50,753 bases of DNA from Frankia nepalensis. GTDB lineage: Bacteria; Actinomycetota; Actinomycetes; Frankiales; Frankiaceae. The stretch covers positions 1-50,753 of the forward strand of contig NZ_JADWYU010000222.1 of NCBI RefSeq assembly GCF_016786325.1, read 5' to 3'. Shown piece by piece: positions 7,612-14,623 of this stretch. Made by a program: the position numbers and the translations under genes. Under the pieces are notes generated by a model. That model was not told the DNA's origin and searched no databases. It saw nothing but the letters and a program-made list of their open reading frames with translations. Numbering within the stretch: position 1 is the stretch's first letter; every line of letters begins with the position of its first letter.

Positions 7612-8118
7612 ATGCAGTTCGGGCGCTACTACGAGGAGTTCGAGGTCGGTGCCGTCTACAAGCACTGGCCAGGAAAGACGATCACCGAGTACGACGACCA
7701 CCTGTTCTGCCTGCTCACCATGAACCACCACCCGTTGCACATCGACGCGCACTACGCCGAGGAGACGACGCAGTTCAAGCGCAACGTCGTGGTCGGCAAC
7801 TACGTCTACTCGCTGCTGCTGGGCATGTCGGTCGCGGACGTCTCCGGCAAGGCGATCGCGAACCTCGAGGTCGAGTCGCTGCGGCACGTCAAGCCGGTGT
7901 TCCACGGGGACACGATCTACGGAGACTCGACCGTCCTGGACAAGGTCGAGTCGAAGAGCAAGGACGACCGGGGCATCGTCACCGTGGAGACCCGGGGCTA
8001 CAACCAGGACGGCGTGGTGGTCTGCATCTACCGCCGCAAGGTGATGGTTCCCAAGCGCTCCTACGGCGCGGCCCGCGGCGGGGAGCAGCCCGGTCGCCCG
8101 GTTCCGGTCGAGTCCTGA
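7612..8118 (+). CDS. MaoC-family hydratase, probable mesaconyl-CoA hydratase
   Basis: Predicted 168-residue hot-dog-fold hydratase of the MaoC family. The hydratase-2-like segment is LTMNHHPLHID (residues ~38-48), followed by GNYVYSLLLGMSV and the strand HVKPVFHGDTIYGDSTVL. It resembles the streptomycete MaoC protein encoded next to crotonyl-CoA carboxylase/reductase, so mesaconyl-CoA to beta-methylmalyl-CoA hydration is the best guess; this rests on recalled similarity and on the Mcl- and Mcd-like genes at 2.4-4.7 kb. ATG 7612 has the strong GGGAGG site. The C-terminal tail GGEQPGRP is also typical of that group as I recall it. Confidence 0.8.
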   Translation: MQFGRYYEEFEVGAVYKHWPGKTITEYDDHLFCLLTMNHHPLHIDAHYAEETTQFKRNVVVGNYVYSLLLGMSVADVSGKAIANLEVESLRHVKPVFHGDTIYGDSTVLDKVESKSKDDRGIVTVETRGYNQDGVVVCIYRRKVMVPKRSYGAARGGEQPGRPVPVES

Positions 8119-8289
8119 CGCTTCGACCGAACTTCTCCTTCGCCAACTCCTCCGTTCGGCGTCCGAGTTCGATATCCGAGCCTGGCGCGGACCGCTCCCG
8201 TTGTCCCGGGTTTGTCGGCGCACGGCTGGGCACACCGGGTGCACGGTCAATGCGGCCCCGGGACGTCGAGTGAGTTCAGGAGGAGCCAG

Positions 8290-8949
8290 GTGACGAGCGC
8301 ATCCGCCTGTCCCCGCTGCCTCGGCCGGCTACGGCCGCCCGACCTGTGGAGCGATCAGTGGCGGTGCGACGAGCACGGCGACGTCTCCCCCTGGCACGAG
8401 GCGACGGTCGCGCCGGAGGAGGCGTTGCGGGCCTTGGCGGGCACGGCGACGGTGCCCGTCTGGGTGCCGTCCCCGATGCCGGTGCACTGGTACGTCGGCG
8501 GTGTCGGCTGGGCCGGTGACGACCGCGCGGGCGCGCGGTCGTCGGCGCTGGCGACCGCCGGCCCGTCGCCGGTCGGCGGACCCGCCGACATGCTGCTGGT
8601 CGCCGAGGCGCCGGGAACCGGCCTCGGCTCCCGGCTCGCCGGCCTCCCGGGGCCGGACCCGGAGCAACTGGACGCGCTGCCCGAGGCGAAGGTCGAGGCC
8701 GCCGGCCACCCGACCGCGCTGTGGCCGGTGGCGTCGCCGCCCGACCGGGCCGCGTTCGTCGGCGAGGCCGGCGGCGTGTGGCTCTGGCTGCTGCTCTGGC
8801 CGGCCGACGCCGCGCTGCTGCTGCTGGAGCATCTCGTGCTGGAGGACCTGCGCGACCGGCCGACGCTCGCCGGCGGGCTGCTGTTCGGCGCCCCCACCGA
8901 CCGACTGCGAACCCCGGCGGCGGCGCGCCCGGAAGCCGGGCCCTCCTGA
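8290..8949 (+). CDS. DUF6758 family protein
   Basis: Predicted 219-residue actinobacterial protein of unknown function. The N-terminus has a zinc-ribbon-like start, CPRCLGRLRPPDLWSDQWRC, then EHGDVSPWH. The middle is variable and Ala-rich, and the end holds a hydrophobic stretch (VWLWLLLWPADAALLLLEHL) that may be buried or membrane-associated. GTG 8290 follows AGGAGG. It is commonly found beside a PHP-domain gene and a SUFU gene in streptomycetes, which matches this window. The family name is from memory and function is unknown. Confidence 0.7.
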   Translation: MTSASACPRCLGRLRPPDLWSDQWRCDEHGDVSPWHEATVAPEEALRALAGTATVPVWVPSPMPVHWYVGGVGWAGDDRAGARSSALATAGPSPVGGPADMLLVAEAPGTGLGSRLAGLPGPDPEQLDALPEAKVEAAGHPTALWPVASPPDRAAFVGEAGGVWLWLLLWPADAALLLLEHLVLEDLRDRPTLAGGLLFGAPTDRLRTPAAARPEAGPS

Positions 8950-9134
8950 CGGCCGGCTCCGGGCCTGGCTCCCGGCCTCGTCCACTGCCCGGACCGCTGC
9001 CCGCGCGGATGGGCCACGGCTTCGTCGATCATGCTCGGCGGGCGCAGCGGGACTCCCGCCCGCGCTAGGCTCTGGCACACTCAGCGGGCCGACAGCCCCG
9101 CTGCTGGAGGGAATCCGAGCGAAGGGCGACGGCC

Positions 9135-10166
9135 ATGACCGAAACCGCTGGGCCCGTCTCAGCCAGCTCGGCGGTCCCGGCGCCCCAGGCCGCGGCGACG
9201 CGAGTCCAGGGGCTCCCGCCGGGAGCCGGCGATGGTGGGACCCTTGCGCGGGACTGGCGTCCGCCGCCGGCCGCGGCCGTGGACACGGGCCGGCTGCACG
9301 TGATCGTCAACCCGAGCGCGGGAGGCGGGCGCGCGGGTCGGATGCTCCCGGGCGTCGAGGCCGCGCTGCGCGCATGGGCGTCCGAGGTCGAGGTGACGCC
9401 GACCCGCGACATCGCGCACGCGGACGAGCTGGCCGCCGAGGCCGCCGCGGGCGGCCGGGTGGCCGTCGCGCTCGGCGGGGACGGGCTCGTCGGCCGGGTC
9501 GCCGGCGCCACCGCGGCGGCCGGTGGCCTGCTCGCCGTGCTGCCCGGCGGGCGCGGCAACGACTTCGCCCGCGGGCTGGGGATCGGGCGCGACCCGGTGG
9601 CCGCCGCGGCCGCGCTGGCGGGCGCCGTCGAACGACGGGTCGACCTGCCGGAGGCGAACGGCCGGGCGTTCATCGGCATCGCGAGCCTGGGCTTCGACTC
9701 GGACGTCCAGGTCATCGCCAACAAGACCCGGTTCCTGCGCGGCCAGAGCGTCTACACGTACTCGACGATGCGGGCGCTGCTGCCGTGGCGGCCGGCCCGT
9801 TTCACCGTCCGTCTCGACGGTGGCGAGCCACAGGAGGTCGTCGGCTGGTCGGTAGGCGCGGCGAACGCGCCGTTCTACGGCGGCGGGATGCGCTACGCCC
9901 CGGACGCCGACATCGCCGACGGGCAACTGGAGGTGGTCTTCCTCCACAAGATGAGCCGGCTGACCCTGCTGCTCCTCTTCCACAAGGTCTTCAAGGGCAC
10001 CCACGTCGACACGAAGCACGTGACCGTGCTGCGCGCACGCCACCTGACGGTCGACGCCGACCGGCCCTTCCAGGTCTACGCCGACGGCGACCCGGTCGCG
10101 GACCTGCCGACCGAGATCGTCCTGCGCCCGGGCGCGCTGCGCCTGCTCGCTCCACCCGCCGGCTGA
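9135..10166 (+). CDS. Diacylglycerol/lipid kinase family protein
   Basis: Predicted 343-residue lipid kinase of the DagK catalytic family, phosphorylating a lipid alcohol with ATP at the membrane. Motifs in order are VIVNPSAGGGRA (start of the catalytic domain, ~residue 56), ALGGDGLVGRV, the nucleotide-binding GGRGNDFARGLG, and FDSDVQVIANKT. Later FYGGGMRYAPDADIADGQLEV and VYADGDPVADLP match the C-terminal half. In most homologues the third position of the GGDGT motif is Thr; here it reads GGDGL. The first 50 residues are low complexity, so a downstream start is possible; ATG 9135 is kept for its GAAGGG site. A TAGGCT at 9066-9071 may be its -10. Confidence 0.85.
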   Translation: MTETAGPVSASSAVPAPQAAATRVQGLPPGAGDGGTLARDWRPPPAAAVDTGRLHVIVNPSAGGGRAGRMLPGVEAALRAWASEVEVTPTRDIAHADELAAEAAAGGRVAVALGGDGLVGRVAGATAAAGGLLAVLPGGRGNDFARGLGIGRDPVAAAAALAGAVERRVDLPEANGRAFIGIASLGFDSDVQVIANKTRFLRGQSVYTYSTMRALLPWRPARFTVRLDGGEPQEVVGWSVGAANAPFYGGGMRYAPDADIADGQLEVVFLHKMSRLTLLLLFHKVFKGTHVDTKHVTVLRARHLTVDADRPFQVYADGDPVADLPTEIVLRPGALRLLAPPAG

Positions 10167-10484
10167 CCGGAACGGCCGGCGCCACTCCCCCGCCGTTTCT
10201 CGACCATCGTCGCCACGGCGTGCGCCGCGCCGAGTGGCCGGACCTCTTCCAAGAAGCGGGGCAGGCCGAGCTGGAGAAGGTTCTTGTCGAGACCGGTCCT
10301 GGCAGCGAGGAGGGCATCGAGCGCGCCAAGGCCAACGACCAGGGCCTCGGCTGGCCATCCGTCCCGCGGGTGGCGGGCCCGAAGAGTCCGCCAGAACGCG
10401 AGCCAGGGCTCGCGATTCAGCGGACTCTTCGCCGGCCCTGGTCGCGGCACAAGTCCGAGACCGGGCGGACCTGGCTGATCGGCG
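10167..10484. other. Convergent intergenic region
   Basis: Apart from the 50-nt hairpin, this 318-bp stretch has no recognisable gene. The minus-strand open frame that crosses it reads through the hairpin and into the kinase gene, and I do not accept it. Confidence 0.4.
10381..10430. terminator. 50-nt two-stage perfect hairpin at a convergent junction
   Basis: GAAGAGTCCGC at 10381-10391 pairs exactly with 10420-10430, and CGCGAGCC at 10397-10404 pairs exactly with 10407-10414. The two stems are split by a symmetrical 5-by-5 internal loop (cagaa/attca). It sits between the convergent lipid kinase and PHP genes and is probably a two-way terminator without a U-tract. Confidence 0.7.
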
Positions 10485-11408
10485 CTACGCCGCCCTCGCG
10501 CGCGGGGCGTCGCCGGTGGCGCGGTCGGCGATCTCGGCGAGGACCGCCGGGGCGGTGCCGTTCGCGCCGATGCCGCGGCCGGGGCCGTTCCTGGTGCCGT
10601 GGAAGTCGCTCGAGCCGGTCACGAGCAGGCCGAGGTCGGCGGCCAGCGCGCGCAGCCGGGCGCGGGCGGCCGGCGGGTGGTCGGGGTGGTCCGCCTCGAC
10701 GCCGGCGAGGCCGAGCCGAGCCATCTCCTCGATCACCTCGGGCTCGACGATCGGGCCCCTGGCGGCGGCGAACGGGTGGGCGAAGACGCTCACCCCGCCG
10801 GCCTGGTGGATCAGCCGCAGCGCCTCGGCGACGTCCGGCTGCTCCTTGCCTGCCCAGTACCGGCTGGCACGGCCGCCGATCCAGTCCGGGGTGAACGCCT
10901 CGTCGAAGTCGGCGACCAGCCCGGCCTCCAGCAGGGCGGCGGCGATGTGCGGCCGGCCGACCGTCCCGCCGGCCAGTTCCTCGACCCGTTCCCAGGTGAC
11001 CGGATGACCGTCGGCGGCGATCAGGTCGACCATCCGCCGGGCTCGCCGCTCACGGTCGCCGCGCAGCCGGGCACGGACGGCGGCGAATCCGGGCTCGGCC
11101 GGGTCGAACAGGTAGCCGAGCACGTGCAGGCTGATCACGCGGTCCTCGGCGACGCGTACCTCGCAGGAGATCTCGGCGCCTGGTACCAGGGTCATGCCCG
11201 GGCGCAACGCGGCCTCGGCCGCCGCCATCCCGCCCGTGGTGTCGTGGTCGGTGAGCGCGATCGTCGACAGCCCGGCCTCGGCAGCCGCCGCGACCAGCGC
11301 GGCGGGCGCCAGCAGCCCGTCGGACGCCGTCGAATGGGTGTGCAGGTCGATCCCGGGCAGCGCGGCCTCCCCGTTCCAGGCGGGCGGCCCGGTGCCGCGA
11401 CGCTTCAT
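10485..11408 (-). CDS. PHP-domain phosphoesterase (RNase AM/YciV-type)
   Basis: Predicted 307-residue metal-dependent phosphoesterase. All PHP metal motifs are visible: DLHTHSTASDG (residues ~21-31), ALTDHDT, PGAEISCEV, VEADHPDHP and TGSSDFHG. The order and spacing match the TrpH/YciV group, whose E. coli member is a 5'-3' exonuclease and nucleoside-3',5'-bisphosphate phosphatase; that specific activity is inferred. Streptomycetes keep such a gene next to DUF6758. The start is ATG 11408 with only a short AGGG upstream. The sequence just upstream is a suspect homopolymer region, so the true start and promoter may be disturbed. Confidence 0.85.
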   Translation of the reverse strand: MKRRGTGPPAWNGEAALPGIDLHTHSTASDGLLAPAALVAAAAEAGLSTIALTDHDTTGGMAAAEAALRPGMTLVPGAEISCEVRVAEDRVISLHVLGYLFDPAEPGFAAVRARLRGDRERRARRMVDLIAADGHPVTWERVEELAGGTVGRPHIAAALLEAGLVADFDEAFTPDWIGGRASRYWAGKEQPDVAEALRLIHQAGGVSVFAHPFAAARGPIVEPEVIEEMARLGLAGVEADHPDHPPAARARLRALAADLGLLVTGSSDFHGTRNGPGRGIGANGTAPAVLAEIADRATGDAPRARAA

Positions 11409-11574
11409 CCCTGATCAGCGCGCCCGCCCGGCGCGCTGTTCCCGGGCCGGCGGGGCCGAGGGCCGGGCGGCCCCGCCGGCCCCCCCCCCGGCTGCCCCGG
11501 CCGGGGGCCCCCCGCCCCCCCCCCGGGGGCCGGGGCGGGGCTGCCCACGGCCGCCCGGCCGGGCCGGCCCGAGG
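11409..11574. other. Extreme G/C homopolymer region, possible assembly artefact
   Basis: Between the PHP and mrp genes is a run of C and G tracts (10-nt C runs around 11480-11525, then G runs) with almost no A or T. Only the last bases of this window look similar. No gene or clear promoter can be read here. Confidence 0.6.
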
Positions 11575-12741
11575 TCAGTGCGCGTGCTTGGGCGCGCTGA
11601 ACCCCTTGGCCGGGCTGAGGTTGAGCGAGCGCCCGGCGAGGCCACGGGAGCGATGGCCGAGCCGGTCGGCGACGGTGCGCAGCTGCTTGCTGGCCTCGCA
11701 GTCCGGGTCGATGACGACGAGGGGCATGCCCGCGTCGCCGCCCTCGCGCAGCCGGACGTCGATCGGGATCTGCGCCAGCAGCGGGACGTCGTGGCCGAGC
11801 ACCTTGGTGAGCCGCTCGGCGACGGCGCCGCCGCCGCCCGAGCCGAACAGGTCGATCCGTTCGTCGCAGTGCGGGCAGGGCAGGTAGGCCATGTTCTCGA
11901 CGACGCCGACCACGTTCTGCCGGGTCTGCGCGGCGATCGTGCCGGCGCGCTCCGCGACCTCGGTGGCGGCCACCTGCGGGGTGGTGACGAGGAGGAGCTC
12001 GGACGAGGGCACCAGCTGGGCCAGCGAGATCGCGATGTCCCCGGTGCCCGGCGGCAGGTCGAGCAGCAGGACGTCGAGGTCGCCCCAGAAGACGTCGGAC
12101 AGGAACTGCTCCAGCGCCCGGTGCAGCATCGGCCCGCGCCAGGTGACCGGCTGGTTCCCCTTCGTGAACATGCCGGTGGAGATCACCCGGACGCCGTGCG
12201 CCTGCGGCGGCATGATCATCTTTTCGACCTGCGTCGGCGGGCGGTCGATCCCGAACATCCGCGGCACCGAGTGCCCGTAGATGTCCGCGTCGAGGACGCC
12301 CACCTTCAGGCCGGAACGGGCCATCGCGGCGGCGAGGTTGACGGTGACCGACGACTTGCCGACGCCACCCTTGCCGCTCGCCACCCCGTAGACCCGGGTG
12401 AGCGAGCCCGGCTGGGCGAAGGGGATCACCCGCGGCGCGGCGCCGCCGCGCAGCTTCTCGTGCAGCGCCGCCCGCTGCTCGGCCGTCATCACGGACAGTG
12501 TGACGCGCACGGCGGTCACGCCGTCCACGGTCCGGACCGCCCGGTCGACCCGCGCGGTGATCTCGTCCCGCATCGGGCAGCCGGAAACGGTGAGCAGGAC
12601 CACCACGTCGACCGAGCCGTCGCCACGGACCTGGATGGCTTCGACCATGTCGAGCTCGGTGATCGGGCGCCCGATCTCGGGGTCGAGGACGGTCGCGAGG
12701 GCCGCCTGGATCGCGTCGGAGGAAGGGCTGGAAGCTGACAA
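11575..12741 (-). CDS. mrp: Mrp/ApbC/NBP35-type iron-sulfur cluster carrier ATPase
   Basis: Predicted 388-residue P-loop ATPase that carries or delivers Fe-S clusters. Residues ~10-90 form the MIP18/DUF59 domain (ATVLDPEIGRPITELDMV). The nucleotide domain starts with the deviant Walker A GKGGVGKSS, then DADIYGHS, LLLDLPPGTGD, and the cluster-binding pair PCPHC. The frame is open to 13032, but I place the start at TTG 12741 because a TGAGG site lies upstream and the DUF59 domain begins close behind; GTG 12783 is an alternative. Rv1229c is the syntenic M. tuberculosis gene. The last residues (SPAKGFSAPKHAH) form a short basic tail. Confidence 0.9.
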   Translation of the reverse strand: MSASSPSSDAIQAALATVLDPEIGRPITELDMVEAIQVRGDGSVDVVVLLTVSGCPMRDEITARVDRAVRTVDGVTAVRVTLSVMTAEQRAALHEKLRGGAAPRVIPFAQPGSLTRVYGVASGKGGVGKSSVTVNLAAAMARSGLKVGVLDADIYGHSVPRMFGIDRPPTQVEKMIMPPQAHGVRVISTGMFTKGNQPVTWRGPMLHRALEQFLSDVFWGDLDVLLLDLPPGTGDIAISLAQLVPSSELLLVTTPQVAATEVAERAGTIAAQTRQNVVGVVENMAYLPCPHCDERIDLFGSGGGGAVAERLTKVLGHDVPLLAQIPIDVRLREGGDAGMPLVVIDPDCEASKQLRTVADRLGHRSRGLAGRSLNLSPAKGFSAPKHAH

Positions 12742-13418
12742 CGGAACCTCAGCCGTCTGGCTACCACCGCCGAGCGGCGGCACCGCGGATTGTCGATCGA
12801 ACGGGACAACTGTCAGTGTCGGGCGAAGCCCGGCATCGGGAAAGCGGTAGCTGCCATCCCTGTGGCGGCCGGTGCGCCGAACGTCACCCGCCGCGCGGGC
12901 CACGAAAGTCGGCATCGCTGCCCCCGACCGTGCCGTGACCGCCTCGCCGACAGGACGTGACCGCGCGCCCTGGCGCGGCGGATGGCGCCGCGAGCGGGCC
13001 CGTCGAGCCCCGCCAGCCGGACTGGCGAACACGTACGGACTTCCACCATAGCCCGCGCCGGGCTCACCGACGCCGGTCGCCGACGGGCCCGGCGCGCACC
13101 CGCGCGCCGTGGGCCCGCATCCCTGCGCGCCATCGACGTACTCTGATCGAATGAGCCCGCGCGCGGTTCCCTCCCGGGAGGTCGATCTCCCGACCGCCAG
13201 GGGACGGGGCCCGCTGCTCTCCGACCGACGGTCGGCTTCCGCGCGACCCGCACTGTCCGCCCTGAGGGACGGGCTTCTCGGAGATCCGCTGGCGCCGGTC
13301 CCCGAGGGTCCCCACTTCCCCGACGTCGAGCCTCGCTCGGCCAGGAGGTCTGAACCAGCCAGCCATGTCTACCAATCCTGCGCCTAGGGCACCGCGCGCC
13401 AGGCAGGAGACGAACGCC
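12742..13418. promoter_or_regulatory. Divergent intergenic region between mrp and the MarR gene
   Basis: No convincing gene is visible in 677 bp. It contains an operator-like inverted repeat CGGGAG-gtcgat-CTCCCG near 13177-13194, a plausible site for the MarR protein. TACTCT at 13139-13144 lies 6 nt before ATG 13151, which opens a 78-codon frame ending at 13387, but its third-position GC (about 78 percent by count) is below that of real genes here. Confidence 0.4.
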
Positions 13419-13991
13419 ATGCAGGAGACGAAGGCCACGCAGGAGCCGGCCGTGCGGGCGACGAAGGAGGACGACGCCGGGCCCGGCGCCGTGGCCGAGC
13501 GGGTCGACGCCCGCGGGATGCGAGCGTGGCGGGGCCTGCTGCGGGCGCATGCGCAGGTCACCCGGGTGCTGGAGGCGGAGCTCGAGGAGGCGCACAAGCT
13601 GCCGCTGGCGTCCTACGACGTGCTGGTCCAGCTGGCCGAGGCGCCGAACGGCGCGCTGCGGATGAGCGAGCTGGCGGACGCGGTGCTGCTGTCCCGCAGC
13701 GGGCTGACCAGGCTCGTCGACCGGCTGGTCCGCGAGGGCCTCGTCGAGCGCCAGTCCTGCCCGTCCGACCTGCGAGGCACGCTCGCGGTGCTCACCCCGG
13801 CGGGGCTCGCGCGGCTGCGCGCGGCCTCAGGGACGCATCTGCGCGGCGTCGCCCGCCACGTGCTGTCGCGTTACTCCCCCACCGAGCTGGAGCTGCTCGG
13901 CGACCTGCTCGGCCGCCTCGCCACCCCGGCCGAGGCGACCGGCGCCTGCGGCCAGGAGGACCGGGCCATAGGCGGCGGCCCGGCGGCCTGA
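13419..13991 (+). CDS. MarR-family transcriptional regulator
   Basis: Predicted 190-residue winged-helix repressor. The DNA-binding helices are in LRMSELADAVLLSRSGLTRL, followed by VDRLVREGLVERQSCPSDLRG with the wing Asp-Arg-Gly, and then VLTPAGLARL. Conserved flanking helices mediate dimerisation in this family. The ligand is unknown. I prefer ATG 13419, with AGGAG 9 nt upstream, over ATG 13365, whose AGGAGG is 16 nt away; both lie in the frame. The N-terminus carries an 18-bp repeat (QETNAM/QETKAT). It is separated from the convergent tatB by a 20-bp palindrome. Confidence 0.85.
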   Translation: MQETKATQEPAVRATKEDDAGPGAVAERVDARGMRAWRGLLRAHAQVTRVLEAELEEAHKLPLASYDVLVQLAEAPNGALRMSELADAVLLSRSGLTRLVDRLVREGLVERQSCPSDLRGTLAVLTPAGLARLRAASGTHLRGVARHVLSRYSPTELELLGDLLGRLATPAEATGACGQEDRAIGGGPAA

Positions 13992-13992
13992 G

Positions 13993-14012
13993 CTGCCCGG
14001 CCGGCCGGGCAG
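13993..14012. terminator. Perfect 20-bp palindrome at a convergent junction
   Basis: CTGCCCGGCCGGCCGGGCAG is fully self-complementary and begins one base after the MarR stop codon, 40 bp from the tatB stop. It is probably a two-way terminator. Confidence 0.55.
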
Positions 14013-14052
14013 ACGCCCTCGGGCCCGGGCGCCCCTGGCCGGGGAAGCCCGC

Positions 14053-14505
14053 TCAGGTCGCGTCGGTGTCCCACGGCGTGGCCGCGGCCGCCTCCTGCTG
14101 GGGGTGGAGCTGGGTGGTCGCCTTGCCGCTGGTGGTCTTGGTCATGGAGGTGGCGCCGCCGGGGGCGCGGTCCTTGGTCAGCGAAGGGCCCGCCGGAGAG
14201 TCCTCGCCGAAGAGATCGATTTTGCCGTTCTTGTCCCGATAGGTCGGGAAGATCGGGTCGTCGTCGTCCTCCAGCAGGTGCTTGCGGACGAACGTCTTCG
14301 GGTGCAGATCTCGAATGTCCAGATCGGCTATCTCCGGCCCAAGTTCGGTCCGTAGGTCGTCACGCACGCCGTTCGCCATCTGTCGCAGCTGCCGCAGCAT
14401 CCTGCCGGCGTCGCGGGCGACCCGGGGAAGCTTGTCCGGGCCGAACACGAATAGTCCGATCATCAGCAGGACAGCGATTTCACCCCATCCGAGCCCGTTG
14501 AACAC
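14053..14505 (-). CDS. tatB: Sec-independent protein translocase subunit TatB
   Basis: Predicted 150-residue Tat translocon subunit. It has a short N-terminal membrane helix (GEIAVLLMIGLFVF, residues ~6-19), then the TatA/B hinge GPDKLP and an amphipathic helix (VARDAGRMLRQLRQMANGV), followed by a charged, disordered tail. Asp in GPDKLP and the long tail favour TatB over TatA. The start is GTG 14505, set by the -10 TACGCT 6 nt upstream. It lies downstream of htrA on the same strand, as in M. tuberculosis (Rv1223-Rv1224). Confidence 0.85.
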   Translation of the reverse strand: MFNGLGWGEIAVLLMIGLFVFGPDKLPRVARDAGRMLRQLRQMANGVRDDLRTELGPEIADLDIRDLHPKTFVRKHLLEDDDDPIFPTYRDKNGKIDLFGEDSPAGPSLTKDRAPGGATSMTKTTSGKATTQLHPQQEAAAATPWDTDAT

Positions 14506-14511
14506 GGCCTG

Positions 14512-14517
14512 AGCGTA
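14512..14517 (-). promoter_or_regulatory. Leaderless -10 element of tatB
   Basis: TACGCT on the minus strand is 6 nt before GTG 14505, with no Shine-Dalgarno sequence between them. Confidence 0.55.
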
Positions 14518-14588
14518 CCTCCCCCGCCGCGTTCCGGAGGAGCATCGCGATGACAAGCAGGTATCGAATGGGCTACCCGCGCGGCGAC

Positions 14589-14623
14589 GGTGACCGTCCA
14601 CCCACCGGGGGTGCGCGGTCACC
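14589..14623 (-). terminator. Hairpin overlapping the htrA stop codon
   Basis: GGTGACCG at 14589-14596 pairs exactly with CGGTCACC at 14616-14623, with further GC pairing possible inside. The htrA stop codon lies within the right arm. Confidence 0.45.

Noticed and set aside
10076-10450. Minus-strand frame of 124 codons with a partly protein-like sequence
   Set aside because: It crosses the 50-nt hairpin and the end of the lipid kinase gene, has no start signal and no recognised family.
13151-13387. 78-codon frame with TACTCT 6 nt before its ATG, upstream of the MarR gene
   Set aside because: Third-position GC of about 78 percent is clearly below the genes here and the peptide shows no motif; kept only as a note in the intergenic entry.
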